Positions 8,901 to 17,328 of a DNA stretch of 61,572 nt are shown here, in pieces; position 1 is the stretch's first letter, and every line of letters starts with the position of its first letter. The DNA is from Pseudomonadota bacterium (lineage in GTDB: Bacteria > Myxococcota_A > UBA796 > GCA-2862545), in NCBI GenBank assembly GCA_002862545.1, contig PKDJ01000056.1:1-61572 (forward strand), read 5' to 3'. The notes below the pieces were generated by a model, which worked only from the letters and a program-made list of their open reading frames with translations, made no database searches and was not told the DNA's origin. The translations under genes and the position numbers were made by a program.

Positions 8901-11595
8901 CCGACGTGTCGCAGCTGCCGAGCGTGGCCAGCACGGGCGCGATGGCGTCCAGCAACGTCGTGCCGAGCGTCGCATCGCGGCGCGGGACGGCTCCCTTGGA
9001 CTGTCCGAGACCGCTTCGGCCGATGCGGCGTTGCCGAGGGCAGTCGCCAGGGCCGTGGAGACGGGTCGGCTGGTCAGCGAGGGTCGCCGCACCAGCACCA
9101 AGGTGCTGGGAGAGCTTCCGTCCCTCGTTCCTGCTGTGGCTGCAGATGCAGTCTCGCAGGAGGCCGTGCAGCCGCCGACGAGCCAGAAGGTCCCGCGGTC
9201 GCGCGCTCGCTCTGCTCGTCCCGTGGCTCGCGCGGTCCAGCGCACGGCAGCCGCGGTGGACCGCGCCGGTGCACGCTCCGGCCGTGTCGCTGGCTCGCCG
9301 ACTGCGTACATGACCGTTGCCAGAGCGCAGCTTGGTGTCGATGCGTCTGTTGCGGATTCTCGCGCAGATGCCACCCCTCGTGGCTCCTCACCAGTGGTGC
9401 GCGCCAGCCTGCGTGATCTGCCCGTCTCGCGTAGCGACTCCCGTGGGCAGCGGCAGCTGGTCGATCAAGCGACGGGCTACCTCCGCTTGGCGGACCGTCT
9501 GTCACGCGACTCGCTGAGCGCGCCTGCGCTTCGTGGTGGCGTGGCCCCGGACGCACCACGGACCGTGCTTGCTCTGCCGGCTTCCAGCCTTGAGCCCGAG
9601 GACCTCGGGGTTGAGCTTGAGGGTCACGAGCGGCCCTCGCTCCGAGCGCGACGCACTAGTGGCCGTGCTGGCACGTCGCCGCGGACGCGCATTGCGCGAA
9701 GCACAGACGCCCTGCGGCGTGATGAGCGCGCCTCCACAGCTGCCCGCGTTGCATCGGAGCGAGGCGTCGTGGGCACTGCCGCTCGTGGAGCCATCGGGCG
9801 AGGTCTGGCGCGCTTGGGTGCGGGTGAGGCGTATACCGAGGACGCCCCAGTAGGGGCTGTTGCGGCCCGAACATCACGGCGAGGCGCCTCCACGGGACGG
9901 GCTGCGCTGCGAAGCAGCAGTGCGCCGCTGGCCGTTCTCGCGCTGCCGGTTGGAGGTGCGGACACGGCTGCGTCGAGCGAGGCCGGTGGCCCAGGTCAAG
10001 TTGGTGCCAGCGTGGGTCGCCGGGCAGGCTCGGTACGTCAGGCTCGCGCCGCTCGCCGAGTCGCTCCACAGCGTCGCGCGGCGGGCAGCCGTCGTGCTGC
10101 CGAGTTGGCGCCCGTGGAGACCGGTCGACAGGTTCGCCTCGATGGCGGCGAGGCGGTCGATGCGTCGACACGTCGGCTTGTCGAGCGGCTCGCTACGAGC
10201 AGCCTGGTGAGCCGTGCCGCGCTGCGGGTCCTCGAATCTGCCGAGGCCGCTGGCGCTGGGGTTCCTGACGCCGCGCGCATCGTCGCGACTCGCTTGGCTC
10301 GCGAGGGATTCTCGACGCAGGCTACCGAGCGGGGGGTCGTTCGGGTGGCGGATGTTGCCGCTCCCGCAACGGTGCTGGCCTCCGGCCCGGTCGAGTGGCC
10401 CGAAGAGCGGCTCACTGACGCGATGAGCTCGCCTGGTGCGCGACTCGCGCGGCGTGCAGGGGCCCGAACGATCGGTCGTCGTTCTACCGCAGCGCGTGCT
10501 GCCGCGGCAGCACGCGGCGGTGCCTCGCAGGCCGGCAGCGTGTCAGCGGGCTCGCCTCGGGGACAGCGCGGGGAGCTTCCGCCCGGCGCTCGTGTCGCCG
10601 CCGCGTCGGTGACCGGGCAAGTCGTGGACCGGATCCAGGCTCGCGCATCGGCTCGACAGGAAGACCGCGCTGGTCTGCTGGGCCGGGTAGCCGACGAAGA
10701 AGGCTCGCTTGAGGGGGTGCGGCAGCATCGGCAGTCGGCAGCCCTCGGTTCGATGAGCCTTGCGAGCACCCTGCCCGATAACGTCTCGCCCGACCTGGCT
10801 GAGACCGCCTCGACCTCGGGTGCGCGGAGTGCGCGGCGGTCAGGCGTGCGGGAGACCCGCCAGCGACGTTCGGACGTTGGAAGGTCGCCTGTCGAGGGCG
10901 CCGCGGCTCGCGCCGAAGGCTACTCCATGGCGGGTGGGCGATTCGCGCTGCCCGCCGATGGCGGCCCAGAGAGTGGAGCCGCCTCGCGGCTCGGAGGTGG
11001 TGGGCTCATTGGTGCGCTGGCGCGAGCGAGTCGTGCAGAGGATGTGGTTCGTGTCATCCTCGATCGGGCGGACGCTGCGCAGGCGATGTCCGGTGAGCTG
11101 CCCGGTGAAGCGGGTCGCTTGGTTCGGCGGATCGTCGGCGAGGCGGCGAGTGAGGCTGCAGAGCAGACCAACTCGACGGTCTCCGCGTCCCGCGGCGACA
11201 CTCGCGCGGCCACCACGGTGCGCACGGTCCGGCGGGATGTGCTCCGGCCGGTGCGCACATTCGGCGGAGGGCACGGAACGCCGTCCGCTTCTGCGAAGAG
11301 CTCGCAGGGAGTAGGCGCGGGCAACGTGATGAAGCTCGCGAACCGACTCCGGGGGCTCATTCACCTCGCAGAGAACGAGCGCCGTCTGCGCGATGCCCAG
11401 TCGCAGGTACGGATGGCAGAAGACACAGATTCAGCGCGGGCAGAGGGTGGCGCGGGCGCGAGCGAAGGCGCGGAAGACAAAGAAAAGGTCGACATCAAGG
11501 CACTGCAGCAGGAGGTCCTCGAGGGCGTCCTGAGCGAACTCGAGCGGCTCCAGTCGCGGCGGGAGGATCCCGATGGCCGTAGCAAATGGTGGTAA
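5956..11595 (+). CDS. Giant Arg/Ala/Ser-rich protein of unknown family in the eCIS operon
   Basis: 1879 residues; I do not recognise a family. GGAGGGAG precedes the ATG. The first 100 residues (LFRRAAQRPAFGTAPTFFGR; SFLSAVGYYRERDAAW) look the most ordered. Residues about 110-1780 are low-complexity: Arg, Ala, Ser, Val and Gly dominate, Lys is scarce, aromatics are rare, and I see no Cys. A loose repeat recurs near residues 585-620 and 690-725 around RLDSRG...LT.P.AV. The last 90 residues or so switch to a charged helix (NRLRGLIHLAENERRLRDAQ) and an acidic end. Its position after tube genes and before the LysM protein is where tape-measure or tail-completion genes occur. A tape measure, lumen-filling or scaffold role is inference only. 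It overlaps the next gene by 23 bases. Confidence 0.8.
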   Translation: MSAERPVPGQRLARRLFRRAAQRPAFGTAPTFFGRFGLADPYAAPDGEGAASEGMFSFLSAVGYYRERDAAWSARRRLMGRLGFESRGERLLARLTPASRAGVSLTTAPAVMAEAGPVYLEQSAGEVSEEGTEQAEPVARARKVPSRPAKTLRGRRLVGESVREGERAGQAVSRLGEAEPTARAVQPLARRVARRSTDGDVLGQLESLASRLSRSDKQRLARVVRRISTLAEPQQAAAASRALRTASSLRARSIAAAQVAERGRQTSRRPADVARDRQGGSGGKGLQRVLGRSPALVSLEVAEVPSERSAVRRRSASPVLRESQSRGRPSAVVPSTVRDARLQQNAGRAGPGLGELRSASELSTWPMPAAARLAEAPRRRAAPTARLAARLVSEASTSSAPLHVVGASVASTVPSVATRLGARSVAAVTTRARPALARRGAGSFVSSADPLATSVEQAVETLSGVAHAAGRGVEGTGLAEMPVRLLRPVDLSTAVLARTESGDVEAVEAEVAAAAPRRPSTSRRVSRAEGGESGWPPGARRAAAVPAVAHAVRRSSDGVAVDATGREVLLPRPVGARRVGDAAREGGALRALRREAAAVRLDSRGATLTVPLAVASAPEVRGPALRADADGRFVRSSVRETTRLAAEMVAVASVDDAVAPEARDERVLSQRTLSARPASSTMRARQAEATLREGASSRALRRSVPAERLDSRGLGLTAPRAVVRDTPAAGVTSFGQTQSDAVSVGIRRVGAEDRVGVTERTVSPLSQSDMVSVRVDKEPGEEVQTADIARTAKPGGKSAGATARRRVAAGARDVSGSSAVDPSKNVGVRRARLSATVGAAARQGIARTDGRGRLMASPRLARTTEAAPAATRASGQIGRVPAVRTAEPRGVDASRGGLTAEGVAAPTELGAVARAASRAVATDEPSGSILSRPARYAQVEGPVELATRALAHANVATLLEPRPLEADLDDDAVASGETRARRRRVAAAERGQHGRDGVQQRRAERRIAARDGSLGLSETASADAALPRAVARAVETGRLVSEGRRTSTKVLGELPSLVPAVAADAVSQEAVQPPTSQKVPRSRARSARPVARAVQRTAAAVDRAGARSGRVAGSPTAYMTVARAQLGVDASVADSRADATPRGSSPVVRASLRDLPVSRSDSRGQRQLVDQATGYLRLADRLSRDSLSAPALRGGVAPDAPRTVLALPASSLEPEDLGVELEGHERPSLRARRTSGRAGTSPRTRIARSTDALRRDERASTAARVASERGVVGTAARGAIGRGLARLGAGEAYTEDAPVGAVAARTSRRGASTGRAALRSSSAPLAVLALPVGGADTAASSEAGGPGQVGASVGRRAGSVRQARAARRVAPQRRAAGSRRAAELAPVETGRQVRLDGGEAVDASTRRLVERLATSSLVSRAALRVLESAEAAGAGVPDAARIVATRLAREGFSTQATERGVVRVADVAAPATVLASGPVEWPEERLTDAMSSPGARLARRAGARTIGRRSTAARAAAAARGGASQAGSVSAGSPRGQRGELPPGARVAAASVTGQVVDRIQARASARQEDRAGLLGRVADEEGSLEGVRQHRQSAALGSMSLASTLPDNVSPDLAETASTSGARSARRSGVRETRQRRSDVGRSPVEGAAARAEGYSMAGGRFALPADGGPESGAASRLGGGGLIGALARASRAEDVVRVILDRADAAQAMSGELPGEAGRLVRRIVGEAASEAAEQTNSTVSASRGDTRAATTVRTVRRDVLRPVRTFGGGHGTPSASAKSSQGVGAGNVMKLANRLRGLIHLAENERRLRDAQSQVRMAEDTDSARAEGGAGASEGAEDKEKVDIKALQQEVLEGVLSELERLQSRREDPDGRSKWW

Positions 11596-13777
11596 GAAGG
11601 CGAGCTTCACGAATCTGGACAAGGGGAAAACCTTCTTTGTTCAGTTCAATCCGAGTGAGTTCCAGCTGAGCGAGAAGGCTTCTTACGAGAAGTCGGACGA
11701 GCAGCAGCGGGACAAGCCGGCGCTCCAGTACAAGACGGGCGATCCCACGACGGTAAAGATGAAGCTTGTCTTCGACTCTACCGACACGGGCTCTGACGTC
11801 GATTCGACGTACATTCAGGAGCTTCGCTCCTTCATGACGGCGTACATCGATCGTACGGACAGCGAGGGCAACAAGCGGAAGGAGCCGCCTTACTGCCGGT
11901 TCACCTGGAACACGTTCAACTTCGACTGCGTCGTTGAGCAGGTTGCAGCCAAGTACCTCATGTTCTCGCCGGACGGTGTGGCTCTGCGCGCCGAGGTCGA
12001 CGTGACGCTCAAGGAGCGGGACCGGGCCAACTGGCAGACGAGCGGTAACTCACAGGGCAGCATTCCCGTGCTTTCGGCCTTCTCCTACTCGGGCTCCGAC
12101 GGGCCCGCGTACCGGACCTACAGCAACGGCAGTGCGGCGACCCACATCGTTCGGTCTGGCGACACGGTGCCGAGCGTGGCGGCCGAGCATGGGGTTCCCT
12201 GGAGAGCGGTCGCAGCGGCGAATGGCATCTGGGATCCGACGGCGCTCGAGCCAGGAACCACTCTGATCATTCCGGGAGATCCGGCGATGGCTGCGGTCCT
12301 GGCCGCGCACCAGCTCGAGCAGGCCGAGGGCAACCCCCTGCCGGATCCGATCGGGCCGTTCGGGGCACCGAGTCCCAGCGTGCATGAGCTGCAGGATCCG
12401 GAGGTCTTCGACGAGGCGCTCGAGGAGCTTGGGGCTGAGTTCAACTCGGCGCTGGCCATCGGGGAGTACGGAGACGGTTCGCTCGATCCGCTCGACAGTG
12501 GCTCTGCGGTGCAGGACTTCTTCGCCGAGGCTGCCGAGAGCGGCGAGCGTCCGGACATGGCGACCTGGGAGGCCGGCTTCTCCGATGCGGCCGTCGCCGA
12601 GTACTTGGGCGCCGATATCGCAGCCCTCGAGGGCGGCTCCGCACTGCAGGACTTCGAGGCGAAGGTCCAAGAGTCTGGACCAGCGCCTGAGATGGGCGTG
12701 TTCGAGGGTGGACCCTCGGATTCGGCCATGTCCGAGTACGAGGGTGCTGACATCGAGGCGCTCGAGTCTGCCTCGGCCTCAGAGGGGTCGCCGGGTGCGT
12801 CGAACGAGAACGTGCTGGGTGGCTCCGCGGTTCAGGAGCACGAGGCCAACGTGGTCGAGGGCGGCCCGGCACCTGAGGCGGCAACGTTTGAGGGTGGTCC
12901 GTCGGCGGATGCGGCCGATGAGGGCACGGGTGCGACGAACGAGAACGTCGAGGGCGGCTCTGCAGTGCAGGAGCACACCGGCGAGCTTGCGGAATCCGGC
13001 CCGGCTCCCGAGGCGGCGACCAGCGAAGCCCAGGCATCGGAGGCGGCGGCGAGCGCTGCGACTGAGGCCAAGGACGAAGGCATGGACTCTGCCGACGCCA
13101 TCAAGGAGTACGACGGGGCCGGCACCATGGCCGAGAAGGCTGCGGCGAAGCAGGCTGCACGGGCGGAGGCGGCGGCCGGAGGTGAGGGCGCGAGTCACTC
13201 GTCCGGTGGCGCTACGCCTACCTCGCAGGGCGAGGCCAAGGCGGCGGCCAAGGCTGCAGCCAAGGAGGCCATGGCCTCCGGTGCGACGCCTGAAGAGGCC
13301 AAGGCGGCGGCCAAGGCGGCGGCCAAGGAGGCCATGTCGGAGGGCTCGGGTGGGCCGAGCTACACCGGCGGGGATGCTCCGGAGGCTGCGAAGTTCAAGG
13401 GCGGCAAGTCGGCGTCAGCGATTGGCGACTACAGCGATGGCGCAGGAACGATGGCCGAGAAGGTCGCGGCAAAGCAGGCCGCTCTCGGTGGTGGCGCATC
13501 GTCGGGTGGGGCCTCCGCGAGCGCAGCAGCGGCAGGGGCGAGCAGCTCGATGGCCGCCGGCGAGCCTAGCGCCGGAGCACCGACGAGCTCCGCGGCAGCG
13601 GCTGCGATGGCTGCGTCTGCTGGCAGCAGCGACGCCTCCGGTCCCTCGCCCAGCGAGGTCGCAGCGGCTGGTGGTGGCAAGGCGGCCGTGAAGGCAGCCG
13701 CGCAGGAACATGGGATGTCGGCCGCCGAGGTCAAGGCGAAGGTGTCCGACATGGTCAAAAAGACCAAGGGCAAATGA
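11573..13777 (+). CDS. CIS tube/LysM baseplate protein (Pvc7-like) with a long repeat tail
   Basis: 734 residues. Residues about 5-170 match the CIS-tube N-terminal domain (KTFFVQFNPSEFQLSEKASY; MKLVFDSTDTG; CRFTWNTFNFDCVVEQV), and residues about 189-236 form a LysM domain (HIVRSGDTVPSVAAEHGVPW ending TTLIIPGDP). In known eCIS this protein joins tube and hub at the baseplate. Unusually it continues for 500 residues: four acidic units of about 40 residues (about 305-500; GSAVQ...ESGPAPE..TFEGGPS), then Ala/Lys/Glu helices with a twice-repeated DGAGTMAEK.AAKQAA. GGGAGGA at 11561-11567 fixes the ATG despite the 23-base overlap with the upstream gene. Confidence 0.88.
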   Translation: MAVANGGKKASFTNLDKGKTFFVQFNPSEFQLSEKASYEKSDEQQRDKPALQYKTGDPTTVKMKLVFDSTDTGSDVDSTYIQELRSFMTAYIDRTDSEGNKRKEPPYCRFTWNTFNFDCVVEQVAAKYLMFSPDGVALRAEVDVTLKERDRANWQTSGNSQGSIPVLSAFSYSGSDGPAYRTYSNGSAATHIVRSGDTVPSVAAEHGVPWRAVAAANGIWDPTALEPGTTLIIPGDPAMAAVLAAHQLEQAEGNPLPDPIGPFGAPSPSVHELQDPEVFDEALEELGAEFNSALAIGEYGDGSLDPLDSGSAVQDFFAEAAESGERPDMATWEAGFSDAAVAEYLGADIAALEGGSALQDFEAKVQESGPAPEMGVFEGGPSDSAMSEYEGADIEALESASASEGSPGASNENVLGGSAVQEHEANVVEGGPAPEAATFEGGPSADAADEGTGATNENVEGGSAVQEHTGELAESGPAPEAATSEAQASEAAASAATEAKDEGMDSADAIKEYDGAGTMAEKAAAKQAARAEAAAGGEGASHSSGGATPTSQGEAKAAAKAAAKEAMASGATPEEAKAAAKAAAKEAMSEGSGGPSYTGGDAPEAAKFKGGKSASAIGDYSDGAGTMAEKVAAKQAALGGGASSGGASASAAAAGASSSMAAGEPSAGAPTSSAAAAAMAASAGSSDASGPSPSEVAAAGGGKAAVKAAAQEHGMSAAEVKAKVSDMVKKTKGK

Positions 13778-13786
13778 CATCGAGCG

Positions 13787-13809
13787 GGCGGACGCCGTGT
13801 CCGTCCGCC
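13787..13809 (+). other. Hairpin between LysM and hub genes
   Basis: GGCGGACG at 13787-13794 pairs with CGTCCGCC at 13802-13809 over a 7-base loop. No T-run follows, so it is more likely an mRNA-processing or stability hairpin than a terminator. Confidence 0.45.
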
Positions 13810-13850
13810 GGATCCTAACGCTCCCCTCTGGGACTACTTGAGGTACCGAG

Positions 13851-16800
13851 ATGTCCGGCAATCAGCTGAACACCGTCAATTCGTCCGCTCGCTTCACGGT
13901 CACCGTGTCCGGGAACACGCTGACCCAGGCCAAACCCAATGGCATGCAGTACCTGATGGTCGAGGACCACGTCGACATGATCGGCGTGTGCGAGATCTCG
14001 TTCATCGCGTCTGAGATCGAGTGGGGTTCTCTGCAGATCGGAGCTGATGTCGAGGTGTCTCTCGGCGGCAGCACGCGCAAGGCCTTCGTGGGACACATCA
14101 CCGGCTTGCGCCACCGCATCTCGCGTGGTCGTGAGACGGTCACGGTGATGGCCATGGATCCGCTCGTGAAGCTGGCCGCATCGCGGGCTGTGATGGTCTA
14201 CGAGAAGAAGACCGACGGGGACATCGCAAAGACCGTGTTGGGAGCAGGCGGTGTGTCTGCGGGCACGGTCGATTCGACGAGCGGTGCGTCAGACTATGTG
14301 TTCCAGCGCAACGAGTCGAACCTGCACTTCCTTCGTCGCCTCGCCGCGCGGAACGGCTTCGTGGTCATGGCGAACGAGGGCAAGGTCGACTTCAAGGCGG
14401 CGCAGTTCTCTGGCAAGTCCGTCGAGATCACCAAGCAGTCCCTGCAGACTCTCGACTACACGTTTACGACCCGGAACATCCCCTCCAGCATCACCGCATA
14501 TGGGTGGGACTACGTCAAGAAGGAGATGGTCGAGGGCACGGCCTCCTCGGGCGATGTCGAGACCATCGGTGGTGGCAAGAACGCTGTCACGCAGCTCGGC
14601 GACATCTGGCAGGGCGAGAGCTATGTCTCGGATGTCTGGGTGAACAGCCAGGCGGGTGCGAAGAGCATCGCGGCGTCCCAGCTCAATCGGCTTGCTCGGA
14701 ACTTCCTGCGGGGTAAGGCGGTCGTCCAGGGTACGGCCGAGATTCACGCGGGTGTACTTGTAAAGTTCTCCGAACACCGTGATGGCTTCAACCCCGAGGC
14801 CTACGTGATCTCGGCGCGGCATCGCATCGACACTGCGGGCGCTGGCTACATCACAGAGTTCGTCTTCTGCTCGAACACCTACCCCGCGGCAGGTGGGGGC
14901 GGCGGTGGTGTCGATGACTCCGACCTGCCCGTCAGCACCGGCGGTGGCGGTGGTGGTGGCGGTGGCGGCGATGGGGGCAGTCCGTTTGGGGACGCCCTCG
15001 ATGGCTTGACCGATGCGCTGGAGGATGCGCAGGACTTGGCCGAGGATGCGCTCGAGGCGGCCCAAGACGCCCTCGATGCGGCCAAGGACGCCGCCGAGGA
15101 CCTCATGGATGCCGCTGAGGACGCGCTGGAGGCGGCCAAGGATGCCGCCGAAGATGCGCTCGCAGCCGCCAAGGACCTGGCCGAGGACGCTCTAGAGGCC
15201 GCCAAGGATCTGGCTGAAGACGCCATGGAGGCCGCCGAGGACGTGCTCGACGCGGCGAAGGAAGCCGCTGACGAGCTGGTGGAGATGGCGGAGCAGGCGG
15301 CTGCAGCCGCCAAGGAAGCGGCCGAAGAGGCCCTGGCCGCGGCCGAGGAGGCCCTCGCGGCTGCGAAGGAAGCTGCCGAGGAAGCTCTCGAGGCCGCGAA
15401 GGAAGCCGTCGACGAGGTCGTGGACGCCGTCGAGGAGGCGGCCAAGGAGGCCGCGGAGGCCCTCGAGGAGGCCGTCGCCGAGGCGAAGGAGGCTGTCGAG
15501 GATGTCGTCGAAGAGGTCGGTGAGGCCGTCGAGGCAGCGAAGGAGGCCGCCGAAGAGGCGGTAGCCGAGGCGAAGGAGGCGGTCGAGGACGCCATTGAGC
15601 AGGCCAAGGATGCTGCTGAGGAGGCCGTGGCGCAGGCGAAGGAAGCCGCGGAAGAAGTGGTCGACCAGGTCAAGGAAGCCGCTAAGGAGGCTGCAGATGC
15701 TGCCGCTGAGGCCGTCGAGCAGGCGAAGGAGGCCGCCGAAGAGGTCGTAGACCAGGCGAAGGAGGCGGTGGCTGAGGCTGCCGAGGCGGCGAAGGAGGCA
15801 GCAGCCGAGGCTGCCGAGGCGGCGAAGGAGGCCGCGGAGCAAGCCAAGAAGGCTGCGAGTGAGGCCGTGGATGAGGTGAAGGAGGCTGCCGCCGAGGCTG
15901 CTGCCGCGGCGAAGGAGGTGGCCGAAGACGCTGCCGCTGCTGCGAAGGAAGCCGCAGCCGCCGCCAAGGATGCTGCAGCGGAGGCGGCTGGTGCTGTGAA
16001 GGAGGCAGCAGCCGAGGCCGCTGACGCAGCCAAGGAGGCTGCAGCCGAGGCCAAGAAGGCTGCCAGTGAGGCTGCCGAGGCAGTGAAGGATGCCGCGGGT
16101 GAGGCCGCTGCTGCAGCGAAGGAAGCTGCGGGTGAGGCCGCTGCTGCAGCGAAGGAAGCTGCCGGCGCAGCGAAGGAAGCTGCGGGTGAGGCCGCTGCTG
16201 CAGCGAAGGAAGCTGCCGGCGAGGCCGCGGAGGCCGCGAAGGAAGCTGCCGGCGCAGCGAAGGAAGCTGCGGGTGAGGCGGCCGCCGCAGCGAAGGAAGC
16301 TGCTGGCGAGGCCGCGGAGGCCGCGAAGGAAGCTGCCGGCGCAGCGAAGGAAGCTGCGGGTGAGGCTGCTGCTGCAGCGAAGGAAGCTGCTGGCGAGGCC
16401 GCTGCTGCAGCGAAGGAAGCTGCCGGCGCAGCGAAGGAAGCTGCGGGTGAGGCTGCTGCTGCAGCGAAGGAAGCTGCTGGCGAGGCCGCGGAGGCCGCGA
16501 AGGAAGCTGCCGGCGCAGCGAAGGAAGCCGCGAAGGAAGCTGCCGGTGCGGCGAAGGAAGCTGCTGGCGAGGCCGCGGAGGCCGCGAAGGAAGCTGCCGG
16601 CGCAGCGAAGGAAGCTGCGGGTGAGGCCGCTGCCGCAGCGAAGGAAGCTGCTGGCGAGGCTGCCGGTGCAGCGAAGGAAGCTGCCGGCGCAGCGAAGGAA
16701 GCTGCGGGTGAGGCGGCCGCTGCAGCGAAGGAAGCTGCCGGTGAGGCTGCTGGTGCGGCGAAGGAAGCCGCCGGTGCAGCGAAGGAAGCCGCGGGTGAGG

Positions 16801-17300
16801 CGGCTGCTGCAGCGAAGGAAGCGGCAGGCGAGGCCGCTGGTGCGGCGAAGGAAGCCGCCGGTGCAGCGAAGGAAGCGGCCGGTGAGGCGGCTGCTGCAGC
16901 GAAGGAAGCGGCGGGTGCGGCCAAGGAGGCTGCAGGCGAGGCTGCCGGCGCTGCGAAGGAGGCAGCGAAGGAAGCTGCCGGTGCAGCCAAGGAAGCCGCC
17001 GGTGCAGCGAAGGAAGCCGCGGGTGAGGCGGCCGGTGCAGCGAAGGAAGCCGCCGGCGCAGCGAAGGAAGCCGCGGGTGAGGCCGCTGGCGCTGCGAAGG
17101 AGGCTGCCGGTGCGGCCAAGGACGCCGCTGGCGGGGCCGCCGGTGCAGCGAAGGACGCGGCGGGTGGAGCAGCCGATGCATCTCGTGCGGCCAAGCGCGA
17201 AGCGGGGCGGGCTGCTGCTCAGGCAGCGAGGCAGGCAGGGGCCTCCAAGGAAGAGGCGAGGGCTGCGGCAAAGAAGGCGGCCAAGGACGCTGGCGACTGA
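13851..17300 (+). CDS. gpD/VgrG-like hub protein fused to a giant hendecad/heptad helix
   Basis: 1149 residues. Residues 1-345 match the gpD/VgrG/Pvc8 hub: DYVFQRNESNLHFLRRLAAR followed by GFVVMANEGKVDF, and the final YVISARHRIDTAGAGYITEF strand pair. The OB-fold and beta-helix spike expected next in Pvc8-type proteins are absent. Instead a Gly-rich linker (about 347-381) leads into about 725 residues of Ala/Glu/Lys/Asp repeats, first 11-residue units such as AKDLAEDALEA, later AKEAAGEAAAA and 7-residue AAKEAAG. The last 40 residues or so are basic and repeat-free. The hub should form the baseplate centre; what the helix does is unknown. A terminator follows at 17329. Confidence 0.88.
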   Translation: MSGNQLNTVNSSARFTVTVSGNTLTQAKPNGMQYLMVEDHVDMIGVCEISFIASEIEWGSLQIGADVEVSLGGSTRKAFVGHITGLRHRISRGRETVTVMAMDPLVKLAASRAVMVYEKKTDGDIAKTVLGAGGVSAGTVDSTSGASDYVFQRNESNLHFLRRLAARNGFVVMANEGKVDFKAAQFSGKSVEITKQSLQTLDYTFTTRNIPSSITAYGWDYVKKEMVEGTASSGDVETIGGGKNAVTQLGDIWQGESYVSDVWVNSQAGAKSIAASQLNRLARNFLRGKAVVQGTAEIHAGVLVKFSEHRDGFNPEAYVISARHRIDTAGAGYITEFVFCSNTYPAAGGGGGGVDDSDLPVSTGGGGGGGGGGDGGSPFGDALDGLTDALEDAQDLAEDALEAAQDALDAAKDAAEDLMDAAEDALEAAKDAAEDALAAAKDLAEDALEAAKDLAEDAMEAAEDVLDAAKEAADELVEMAEQAAAAAKEAAEEALAAAEEALAAAKEAAEEALEAAKEAVDEVVDAVEEAAKEAAEALEEAVAEAKEAVEDVVEEVGEAVEAAKEAAEEAVAEAKEAVEDAIEQAKDAAEEAVAQAKEAAEEVVDQVKEAAKEAADAAAEAVEQAKEAAEEVVDQAKEAVAEAAEAAKEAAAEAAEAAKEAAEQAKKAASEAVDEVKEAAAEAAAAAKEVAEDAAAAAKEAAAAAKDAAAEAAGAVKEAAAEAADAAKEAAAEAKKAASEAAEAVKDAAGEAAAAAKEAAGEAAAAAKEAAGAAKEAAGEAAAAAKEAAGEAAEAAKEAAGAAKEAAGEAAAAAKEAAGEAAEAAKEAAGAAKEAAGEAAAAAKEAAGEAAAAAKEAAGAAKEAAGEAAAAAKEAAGEAAEAAKEAAGAAKEAAKEAAGAAKEAAGEAAEAAKEAAGAAKEAAGEAAAAAKEAAGEAAGAAKEAAGAAKEAAGEAAAAAKEAAGEAAGAAKEAAGAAKEAAGEAAAAAKEAAGEAAGAAKEAAGAAKEAAGEAAAAAKEAAGAAKEAAGEAAGAAKEAAKEAAGAAKEAAGAAKEAAGEAAGAAKEAAGAAKEAAGEAAGAAKEAAGAAKDAAGGAAGAAKDAAGGAADASRAAKREAGRAAAQAARQAGASKEEARAAAKKAAKDAGD
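15001..17170 (+). repeat. In-gene tandem repeat array encoding 11- and 7-residue helical units
   Basis: The DNA is a long run of near-identical 33-base and 21-base units built on GCGAAGGAAGCTGC. In the second half the order is often 7+11+11 residues (29-residue super-unit). The later part (about 16090-17110) is the most homogeneous, which suggests recent expansion by slippage or recombination; the earlier part (15001-16000) is more diverged and Asp-rich. The array stays in frame throughout. Confidence 0.92.
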
Positions 17301-17328
17301 GGCCTCCTACCGCCACCCCGAGCACAAG

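Noticed and set aside
15001-17170. CRISPR-like repeat array
   Set aside because: The repeats are contiguous coding units of 21 and 33 bases without unique spacers and keep one reading frame.
14879-17325. Very long open reading frames on the minus strand opposite the hub repeat
   Set aside because: They consist only of Ala/Ser/Pro or Pro/Arg/Gln/Leu repeats that mirror the plus-strand array; no starts with ribosome sites, and the plus frame begins with a recognisable hub domain.
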